5,310 bases of DNA, taken from contig URYA01000123.1 in assembly GCA_900551975.1 (NCBI GenBank), positions 1 to 5,310 of the forward strand, read 5' to 3'. The DNA is from an uncultured Collinsella sp. (lineage in GTDB: Bacteria > Actinomycetota > Coriobacteriia > Coriobacteriales > Coriobacteriaceae). The position numbers and the translations under genes are program-made. Below, piece after piece: positions 1 to 4,336 of this stretch. The stretch's first letter is position 1. Every line of letters starts with the position of its first letter. The notes beneath the pieces are model-generated. The model searched no databases. It was not told the DNA's origin and saw only the letters and a list, made by a program, of their open reading frames with translations.

Positions 1-84
1 GAGCGGCTCGAGAGCGTCGCCGATACGCCCGAACAGCAACTCGACGGACTCGAGAGCACCCAGTTCAACGACGCCAACTTCTAA
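1..84 (+). CDS. C-terminal end of an unidentified protein (5' truncated by the window)
   Basis: An open frame runs from base 1 to a TAA at 82-84 and gives 27 residues ending in Q-F-N-D-A-N-F. The tail is acidic and polar, rich in Glu, Asp, Ser and Gln, with no hydrophobic segment, so it is probably a soluble, perhaps disordered, C-terminus. Codons end mostly in G or C, as in the other genes. It is supported as a real gene end because a strong + strand terminator begins 22 bases after the stop. Too little is present to name a family. It is convergent with the bile salt hydrolase gene. Confidence 0.6.
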   Translation, partial: ERLESVADTPEQQLDGLESTQFNDANF

Positions 85-106
85 CACGCCACCAGCCATT
101 GACGAC

Positions 107-144
107 AACGGCCTCGCATCTCATAAGAGGTGCGAGGCCGTTTT
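107..144 (+). terminator. Rho-independent terminator of the gene ending at 84
   Basis: A 16-bp stem pairs 107-122 with 127-142 around an ATAA loop, followed by a T-run at 141-144. The only non-Watson-Crick position is a U.G wobble when read on the + strand. It becomes a C/A mismatch on the minus strand, and the minus strand lacks a good U tract. The hairpin therefore fits + strand termination. It may still slow transcription of the convergent hydrolase gene, which has no other visible terminator after its stop at 166-168. Confidence 0.9.
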
Positions 145-165
145 ATGTCGCAACGGACCAGTGAG

Positions 166-1131
166 CTACGAACGACGCGGCTCGGGAACCACGAGCCTAT
201 CGGGGCTCGCGCCCTCGGCATCCATCAAGCTCACGTAGCGAATCGACGGATCCCCATACATCGCGTAGTAATAATTGCCCGTGCGCGCGCTAAAGCATCC
301 GGTATAGATAGTCTTCTCGAACTTGCCATCGCCCATCCTGGACGCTCCCTCGATCATCACCACGCCCTCGAGTGAACGGAACATGCGGACGACGTTTTCG
401 GTCTCGCTCTCCTTTTGCGGGTAATTGGCATTGAGGTACGCCGCCTTTACAAAACGGCTCGGCGAATAGCAGTCACCCGGAATACCGCGCATGCCGGCAC
501 CCGCGCCATAGGGCTTGAGCTCGGCGCCACGCCATGTCGCCGTCTGCGGAAAATCGCTTGTGGCGGTGATATAGGTGCGGAGGTTTTCCATGTGCCACGG
601 GAAGGTGGGCTGGTTGGCAAGGGTGTCGACCGGATCGTCGTATACATGCAGGCCGTCAGCCATCATCTCGACCACGATGCTGCGCTGGCTGTCGCCGATA
701 ATCCAATGGAGCAGTGACACGCCCAGTCCCTCTCCGGCAGATTTGGCGACAATCACCGTGTCGCGCAGCGCGGCCTCGACCTCATCGACCGTCGAGAACG
801 TCGCTGCCACCCACAGGGGAAACTCATAGGCCGCGATATTGGTCTTGCCGTCGACAGGGTCATCGGCATACTCGGCATAGCCGGGAAAGTTGAGCCCCGC
901 CACAGCCAGACCCGCATCGTTACCGCAGTCGAAAAACATAGGGTAGTTCTCGTAATCGATGCACATGCCGATTACCGCGTGCGCCGCCGACGCATCGTCG
1001 ATAAACGAATACGGAATGTGAAACCCGCGCGGCATCACGCGAACCTGTTGGCCGTAGTCAAAGCTCCAGTCGAGGTTGCGGCCTAGATACATGTGGCCAG
1101 AATTATCAGTAAATCGAATGCTCGTACACAT
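166..1131 (-). CDS. bsh: Bile salt hydrolase-type choloylglycine hydrolase (Ntn hydrolase)
   Basis: A 321-residue cytosolic amidase of the choloylglycine hydrolase / penicillin V acylase family. Members cut the amide of glycine- or taurine-conjugated bile acids. After Met removal Cys2 becomes the N-terminal nucleophile. The family active-site set is visible: Cys2, Arg18, Asp21 (R-N-L-D), Asn81 (L-N-F-P-G-Y), Asn173 (L-A-N-Q-P) and Arg226 (S-P-S-R-F-V). Asn81 rather than Tyr, with the N-F-P-G-Y context, favours bile salt hydrolase over penicillin V acylase. There is no signal peptide, and the length is normal for the family (about 315-340). The start at 1131 is fixed by the Cys2 requirement and an AGGAGG at 1136-1141, 4 bases upstream. 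A longer frame reaching 1194 would bury the nucleophile and run into a terminator. It lies downstream of the deformylase-like gene in the same direction but behind a terminator, so it is probably its own unit. Exact substrate preference cannot be read from sequence alone. Confidence 0.92.
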   Translation of the reverse strand: MCTSIRFTDNSGHMYLGRNLDWSFDYGQQVRVMPRGFHIPYSFIDDASAAHAVIGMCIDYENYPMFFDCGNDAGLAVAGLNFPGYAEYADDPVDGKTNIAAYEFPLWVAATFSTVDEVEAALRDTVIVAKSAGEGLGVSLLHWIIGDSQRSIVVEMMADGLHVYDDPVDTLANQPTFPWHMENLRTYITATSDFPQTATWRGAELKPYGAGAGMRGIPGDCYSPSRFVKAAYLNANYPQKESETENVVRMFRSLEGVVMIEGASRMGDGKFEKTIYTGCFSARTGNYYYAMYGDPSIRYVSLMDAEGASPDRLVVPEPRRS

Positions 1132-1189
1132 AGCGCCTCCTAGCTTTACGTTCCTGCTAAGGTTATTGTCACCAAACAAAAAGGCGCTA
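1131..1189 (-). promoter_or_regulatory. Leader with ribosome binding site of bsh and a potential anti-SD helix
   Basis: The SD AGGAGG lies at 1136-1141, 4 bases before the ATG. On the minus-strand RNA the segment 1189-1179 (UAGCGCCUUUU) can pair without interruption with 1141-1131 (AGGAGGCGCUA). This gives 11 pairs, two of them U.G, enclosing a 37-nt loop. The helix would cover the whole SD and the first base of the start codon. The 5' arm lies 2-3 bases after the end of the deformylase terminator. A transcript starting inside the loop would lack this arm and be freely translated; one reading through from upstream would carry it. No convincing -35/-10 pair is visible in 1142-1190; GTGACA at about 1167-1172 is the best -35-like hexamer but has no good -10. 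The helix is a calculation by eye and has not been tested. Confidence 0.45.
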
Positions 1190-1191
1190 AA

Positions 1192-1231
1192 CACAAAAGC
1201 CCGGACATGACAACAATGTCACGCCCGGGCT
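1192..1231 (-). terminator. Rho-independent terminator of the deformylase-like transcription unit
   Basis: On the minus strand a 15-bp stem (1231-1217 with 1212-1198) closes a UUGU loop and is followed by UUUUGUGU. Two positions are G.U wobbles on the minus strand but would be A/C mismatches on the + strand, and the T-run exists only on the minus side, so the direction is clear. It lies about 145 bases after the deformylase stop codon and separates that gene from bsh. Confidence 0.85.
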
Positions 1232-1273
1232 ATTCAAGCAGGATAAACTCAACCAAGTTGACCCCGCAGGTCG

Positions 1274-1380
1274 TCTAAGGGGTCAAAGTGCCGCAGATTG
1301 CCACGAAAGAGGAGCGAAGCGTACTTAAGGTACGCGAGCGACGATTGAGCGGCAAGGTGCGGTGCTTTGATCCCCTTAGA
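1274..1380 (+). ncRNA. Candidate structured RNA: long hairpin with repeated tandem G.A mismatches
   Basis: Almost the whole 107 nt pairs end to end. Helices from outside in: 1274-1282 with 1372-1380 (9 bp), a bulged U1371, 1283-1288 with 1365-1370 (6 bp), tandem U.G/G.U at 1289-1290 and 1363-1364, 1291-1295 with 1358-1362, a 2x2 loop, 1298-1302 with 1351-1355, then C1304-G1349. The upper part alternates short helices with 5'-GA-3'/5'-GA-3' tandems: 1305-1306 with 1347-1348, 1309-1310 with 1343-1344, 1312-1313 with 1340-1341, and GAA 1316-1318 with GA 1336-1337. The apex is 1319-1324 with 1330-1335 and a TTAAG loop. Sheared G.A pairs and the G.U wobbles exist only on the + strand; an A1303/C1350 mismatch is the one feature favouring the other strand. 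The right foot overlaps the deformylase stop codon. An outer 7-bp match (1254-1260 with 1382-1388) may extend it. No convincing + strand promoter or U-tract terminator is seen, so it could instead be a dispersed DNA repeat. Confidence 0.4.
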
Positions 1381-1795
1381 CCAACTTGCCGAGGCAGTGG
1401 TCGATCATATGCTGGATCATCTGTGCCTCGAAGCCGACGAAGTCCTGCTTGCGCTCGCGCATCTTGCCGTCGACGATCTGGTCAAAGGCAACCTTGCACT
1501 TGATATAGCGCGTGGACTTGGTGACCTCCTCGTGCGTCAGGCAGCTCTCCTCCATCTTGCTGGCGCCCAGACCAAACACCAGACGGGGGTTGTAGAGCAC
1601 GTGGGGCTCGCCGGCATCGTCCAGGTAGACGCAGACCTTCTTGGTGACGCCAATCTGGTTGGCGGCAAGGCAGCCGGCATCGTCGAGCGACTTGATGGTA
1701 TCGATCAGGTCCTGTGCCACCGACTCGTCCTCGACGGTCGCGACCTCGCAACGCTGGGACAGAATAGCCTCGTCGTGGCAGAGCTCTTTAATCAT
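1376..1795 (-). CDS. def: Short divergent peptide deformylase-like protein lacking the catalytic Glu
   Basis: 139 residues of the peptide deformylase fold, the metalloenzyme that removes the N-formyl group from new proteins. The three family motifs are recognisable but altered. Motif 1 reads G-C-L-A-A-N-Q-I-G (Gln47; Cys replaces the second Gly of G-x-G-L-A-A-x-Q). Motif 2 reads E-S-C-L-T (metal ligand Cys85, in place of E-G-C-L-S). Motif 3 reads Q-H-M-I-D-H (metal ligands His129 and His133). The catalytic Glu of H-E-x-x-H is Met130, an unambiguous ATG codon at 1405-1407. The compact length and the ending Q-H-x-I-D-H-C-x-G-x-L resemble a short deformylase group of Firmicutes. The start at 1795 is chosen because GGAGG (1801-1805) sits 5 bases upstream and the M-I-K N-terminus fits that group. 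The ATG at 1807 has no SD of its own and would include it as coding. The stop lies in the foot of the long hairpin. The fold is well supported; deformylase activity is doubtful. Confidence 0.82.
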   Translation of the reverse strand: MIKELCHDEAILSQRCEVATVEDESVAQDLIDTIKSLDDAGCLAANQIGVTKKVCVYLDDAGEPHVLYNPRLVFGLGASKMEESCLTHEEVTKSTRYIKCKVAFDQIVDGKMRERKQDFVGFEAQMIQHMIDHCLGKLV

Positions 1796-1828
1796 ACGTT
1801 CCTCCATAGGGGTCGTTGTAACTGCTTA

Positions 1829-1834
1829 AGTATA
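1829..1834 (-). promoter_or_regulatory. Candidate -10 box of the deformylase-like gene
   Basis: The minus strand reads TATACT, five of six matches to TATAAT, 34 bases upstream of the chosen start at 1795. It would give a leader of roughly 25-30 nt. No good -35 hexamer stands at 16-18 bases; TTCGCA at about 19 bases is the best and is weak. Just upstream, 1850-1863 forms TTTTC/GAAAA arms around 4 bases, a possible small operator. Confidence 0.35.
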
Positions 1835-1887
1835 CGGTACCCACACATTTTCATGCGAAAAATACCGTCCGTCTGCTACAAAGCGCC

Positions 1888-1914
1888 GAACATCAACATG
1901 CGAGGAACATCAAC
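1888..1914 (+). repeat. 10-bp direct repeat GAACATCAAC upstream of the permease gene
   Basis: GAACATCAAC occurs at 1888-1897 and again at 1905-1914, 17 bases start to start, just upstream of the candidate -10 box for the permease. The first copy is preceded by CC, giving CCGAACAT, which resembles the core of the PurR box known from Bacillus purine genes; the outer positions of that box do not match well. CCTTTCAAAGG, an 11-base palindrome, follows at 1914-1924. The repeat is certain; a regulatory role is inferred from position. Confidence 0.4.
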
Positions 1915-1927
1915 CTTTCAAAGGCGA

Positions 1928-1933
1928 TATAGT
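1928..1933 (+). promoter_or_regulatory. Candidate -10 box of the permease gene
   Basis: TATAGT is five of six matches to TATAAT. A partial -35 (GGAACA at 1904-1909, three of six) lies 18 bases upstream and overlaps the second GAACATCAAC copy. It would place the transcript start near 1940 and give a leader of about 50 nt, too short for a purine riboswitch. Confidence 0.35.
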
Positions 1934-1950
1934 AGTTGAGTTCGTGTCAA

Positions 1951-1983
1951 TCGGCCTAAACTCGGGGCCGAACAAGGAAAGGG
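1951..1983 (+). promoter_or_regulatory. Permease leader: small hairpin followed by the ribosome binding site
   Basis: TCGGCC (1951-1956) pairs with GGCCGA (1966-1971) around a 9-base loop. It is followed directly by a purine-rich stretch AAGGAAAGGG (1974-1983) that serves as SD, 5 to 9 bases before the ATG at 1989. This site decides the start; the GTG at 1944 in the same frame has no SD and would make the hairpin coding. Confidence 0.45.
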
Positions 1984-1988
1984 TATGC

Positions 1989-3299
1989 ATGGACGAACTT
2001 TTTCACGTCAGTGAGCGCAAGTCCACAATCGGGACCGAACTTCGCGCTGGACTGACAACATTCCTGGCGATGGCCTACATCATCGCCGTCAACCCTGCGG
2101 TGCTCTCGGGCGCCGGCATCGATGCGGGAGCGCTCGCCTGCGCCACCTGCCTGGGCGCCGGCATCATGACCATCTGCATGGGCATCTTCGCCAACCGCCC
2201 GCTCGCCTGCGCGTCGGGCTTAGGCGTCAACGCGATGATCGCCGGAATCACCACCACCGTCTGCGGCGGTGACTGGCACGTGGCCATGAGCGTCATCTTC
2301 CTTGAGGGCGTCGTCATCTTGCTGCTCGTGCTTTGTGGCCTGCGCGAGGCCATCATGGACGCCATCCCGGTTGTCCTGCGTCACGCCATCTCGGTGGGTC
2401 TGGGCCTGTTCATCGCCATGATTGGCCTGTGCGATGCCGGCATTATCACCGCTGGCGCCGGTACACTCGTCGGTCTGGGCGACATCACCTCCCCCACCTT
2501 CATCGTCGGCATCATCTCCATCCTGGTGACAGTCGCCCTCGCCTGCCGCAACGTCCCCGGCTCGCTGCTCATCGGCATCGTCGTCGCCGTCATCGCCGGT
2601 ATCCCCCTAGGTGTGACCCATGCTCCGACCGGTATCATCGCCCCGCTCGACTTCTCGAGCATCGGTGGCCCCATCGCCGACGCCGGCGGCGTGCCCGCCA
2701 TCGTCAAGGTCCTTACCGACCCCACGCTCCTCGTCATCTCGTTCTCGCTGCTCATGAGTGACTTCTTCGACACCATGGGCACCGCGATGGCCGTGGCCAA
2801 GCAGGGCGAGTTCCTCACCGACGACGGCAACGTCGAGAATATCAAGGAGATCCTGATCGTCGACTCCGCCGCCGCCGCTGTGGGCGGTTTCATGGGCGTC
2901 TCCTCCATCACCACCTTCGTCGAGTCCACTTCCGGCGCCGCCGACGGTGGCCGCACGGGCCTCACCTCCGTCACCACCGGCGTGCTGTTCATTCTCGCCG
3001 CGTTCTTCTCCCCCATCGTCACCATCGTTTCCAGCGCCGCCACCTGCGGTGCTCTGGTCTACGTCGGCTACCTCATGATGAGCGAGGCCTCCGAGATCGA
3101 CTGGTCCGACGTGTCGCAGGGTTTCCCGGCGTTCATGATCGTCGCCGGCGTGCCCTTCACCTACTCCATCTCTGCCGGCATTGGTCTGGGCTTTATCGCC
3201 TACGTGGTCGTCGCGCTCGTTAAGGGCGAGGCCTCCAAGATCAAGCCGCTCATGTGGATCGCAGCCCTTGCCTTCCTCGTCTACTTCTTCGTAGCGTAA
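1989..3299 (+). CDS. AzgA/PbuG-type nucleobase (guanine/hypoxanthine or adenine) permease
   Basis: A 436-residue inner-membrane proton-coupled purine permease of the NCS2/AzgA group, at the usual family length of about 430-450. Family signatures are clear. The N-terminal E-L-R-A-G-L-T-T-F-L-A-M-A-Y stretch covers residues 17-30. G-L-G-V-N-A occupies 77-82, equivalent to G-M-G-L-N-A in relatives. D-F-F-D-T-M-G-T lies at 258-265 in the substrate-binding core. S-S-I-T-T-F-V-E-S is at 305-313, followed by G-A-A-D-G-G-R-T-G-L ending at 325. Hydrophobic segments are spread along the whole chain, with the last pairs around 379-410 and 420-436, as expected for a many-pass transporter of the UraA-like fold. 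Which purine is carried cannot be fixed; PbuG, PbuO, GhxQ and AdeP are all relatives. The gene is monocistronic, divergent from the deformylase-like gene and followed by its own terminator. Confidence 0.93.
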   Translation: MDELFHVSERKSTIGTELRAGLTTFLAMAYIIAVNPAVLSGAGIDAGALACATCLGAGIMTICMGIFANRPLACASGLGVNAMIAGITTTVCGGDWHVAMSVIFLEGVVILLLVLCGLREAIMDAIPVVLRHAISVGLGLFIAMIGLCDAGIITAGAGTLVGLGDITSPTFIVGIISILVTVALACRNVPGSLLIGIVVAVIAGIPLGVTHAPTGIIAPLDFSSIGGPIADAGGVPAIVKVLTDPTLLVISFSLLMSDFFDTMGTAMAVAKQGEFLTDDGNVENIKEILIVDSAAAAVGGFMGVSSITTFVESTSGAADGGRTGLTSVTTGVLFILAAFFSPIVTIVSSAATCGALVYVGYLMMSEASEIDWSDVSQGFPAFMIVAGVPFTYSISAGIGLGFIAYVVVALVKGEASKIKPLMWIAALAFLVYFFVA

Positions 3300-3326
3300 C
3301 GGCATAGTCTGCCGAAGCAAAACAAC

Positions 3327-3367
3327 AAGGCGCGGAATCGCATCGAGCGGCTCCGCGCCTTTCTTTT
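3327..3367 (+). terminator. Rho-independent terminator of the permease gene
   Basis: AAGGCGCGGA (3327-3336) pairs perfectly with TCCGCGCCTT (3352-3361) around a 15-base loop, followed by TTCTTTT. It starts 28 bases after the permease stop codon. Confidence 0.9.
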
Positions 3368-3436
3368 AGCGTCTGCCCCCGTGCCAGCGTGCGACAATTG
3401 AGGCTGTCAATATCACAACACCGAGAGAAGCCTGCC

Positions 3437-4102
3437 TTGGAAGCGCATCATAAGCAGATAACCGTTTATTCAGAGTGTGTGGAAGGCGCGCCCGTCATCT
3501 ACCTCCCCGTGGTTATGGGCGACGGTAGTGAAGTCTACGAGCGCTGCCGAGAGCTCGACTGCCCGCCATTCACCCTTGTCGCCATTGGAGGGCTCGATTG
3601 GAATCGCGAGCTGAGCCCCTGGGAATGTGAGGGAACTATACGAGATGCCGAGCCCTTTGGTGGACAGGCTGCTGGTTTTCTTGACGAGTTGTTGAAGCAG
3701 ATAATCCCCCAGGCCGAATCATCGCTCCCGCAACCGCCCGCCTGGCGCGGCGTTGCCGGCTACTCGTTGGCGGGTCTTTTTGCACTGTGGACACTTTGGC
3801 AAACAGATGTCTTTGAGCGCGCGGCAAGTGCATCGGGGTCGCTGTGGTTCCCCGGCTTTATCGACTACGCGCGCGAGCGCACGATGACAGCCACGCCCGA
3901 CGCCGCCTATCTGTCGCTCGGTAAAAAGGAAACCAAGACGCCCAACCGCATGATGCGGCACGTACTCGACGATACGCGCGCGATGGAAGAGCTGTTTATC
4001 GAGCGTGACATTCCAACAACGCTGGAGCTCAACCCCGGCAACCACTTTGCCCAAACTGACCTGCGCATGGCGCGCGGCATCCACTGGATACTGACGCATT
4101 AA
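3437..4102 (+). CDS. Alpha/beta-hydrolase of the putative esterase type
   Basis: 221 residues of the alpha/beta-hydrolase fold, close to the predicted serine esterases that include siderophore-esterase relatives. The nucleophile elbow G-Y-S-L-A-G places Ser110. The segment S-A-S-G-S-L-W-F-P-G-F after it is typical of this group. Glu165 in Y-L-S-L-G-K-K-E is the likely acid, and His203 in N-P-G-N-H-F completes the triad. There is no signal peptide, so it should be cytosolic. The substrate is unknown. The start is uncertain: the TTG at 3437 has a purine-rich GAGAGAAG 6 bases upstream and leaves an N-terminus that begins close to the first beta strand. The GTG at 3389 in the same frame has no SD and would add 16 residues poorly matching the fold. 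The preceding terminator and the one after its stop make it a single-gene unit. No clear promoter was found in 3368-3436. Confidence 0.85.
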   Translation: MEAHHKQITVYSECVEGAPVIYLPVVMGDGSEVYERCRELDCPPFTLVAIGGLDWNRELSPWECEGTIRDAEPFGGQAAGFLDELLKQIIPQAESSLPQPPAWRGVAGYSLAGLFALWTLWQTDVFERAASASGSLWFPGFIDYARERTMTATPDAAYLSLGKKETKTPNRMMRHVLDDTRAMEELFIERDIPTTLELNPGNHFAQTDLRMARGIHWILTH

Positions 4103-4139
4103 AAATGGCGTCCACGCGTACGCACGGACGCCATTTTTT
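4101..4139. terminator. Bidirectional terminator between the esterase and the minus-strand unit
   Basis: A 13-bp stem (4101-4113 with 4126-4138) has an A-run on one side and a T-run on the other, so it can stop transcripts from both strands. Its foot overlaps the esterase stop codon (4100-4102). The 12-base loop contains the palindrome GCGTACGC (4116-4123), which may extend the stem. On the minus strand it lies 21 bases after the small ORF stop. Confidence 0.9.
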
Positions 4140-4159
4140 GATTTAGCTGAACACAACTA

Positions 4160-4213
4160 CTACTCGACAGTCTCCTCGAGTTCAGATACGGCGGGCGTCG
4201 AGGATTGGGACAT
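4160..4213 (-). CDS. Possible 17-residue small protein or leader-type peptide
   Basis: ATG at 4213-4211 to TAG at 4162-4160 encodes M-S-Q-S-S-T-P-A-V-S-E-L-E-E-T-V-E, a polar acidic peptide without a membrane segment or Cys. The support is positional: GAAAGGA on the minus strand (AAGGA at 4219-4223) stands 5 bases before the ATG, and a strong terminator follows 21 bases after the stop. It is the only thing with gene-like signals in the 197 bases between the esterase stop and the methyltransferase stop. It could be a real small protein, the last cistron of the methyltransferase transcript (whose stop is 123 bases upstream), or the surviving start of a lost gene. The 123-base gap 4214-4336 holds no gene; ATTGTA at 4284-4289 reads TACAAT on the minus strand, a possible -10 without a visible -35. 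I do not recognise the peptide. Confidence 0.35.
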   Translation of the reverse strand: MSQSSTPAVSELEETVE

Positions 4214-4336
4214 GGAAGTCCTTTCATGATGGAAGGGCGATCAGACATATCGGATAACCTGCCCGAACGATACGATTCGAACCATTGTACGTGATACACC
4301 ATGTCTCGCGCGCGCCGTCACCTGCAAACGGTAACG

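Noticed and set aside
166..1194. Longer reading of the bile salt hydrolase starting at 1194
   Set aside because: It would add 21 residues before the catalytic Cys2, has no ribosome binding site and starts inside the deformylase terminator. The ATG at 1131 has AGGAGG and exposes the nucleophile.
1192..1231. Possible + strand role for the 1198-1231 hairpin
   Set aside because: On the + strand two pairs become A/C mismatches and there is no T-run after the stem, so only the minus-strand terminator reading holds.
1288..1503. Open frame on the + strand across the long hairpin and the deformylase 3' end
   Set aside because: It has no ribosome binding site, its Arg/Ser-rich product looks like a GC-rich shadow translation, and the region is better explained by the hairpin and the minus-strand gene.
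1935..1985. Purine riboswitch before the permease
   Set aside because: The interval is only about 50 nt and shows one 6-bp hairpin, not the three-way junction or conserved loop sequences of purine aptamers.
2607..3320. 237-codon minus-strand frame opposite the permease
   Set aside because: Its product is a low-complexity Gly/Asp/Glu/His-rich shadow of the hydrophobic permease codons, without start signals.
4262..4300. T-arm-like GGTTCGAATC on the minus strand (GATTCGAACC on the +), suggesting a tRNA
   Set aside because: The bases flanking the TTCGAA core do not form a 5-bp T stem on either strand, and no acceptor, anticodon or D arm is found around it.
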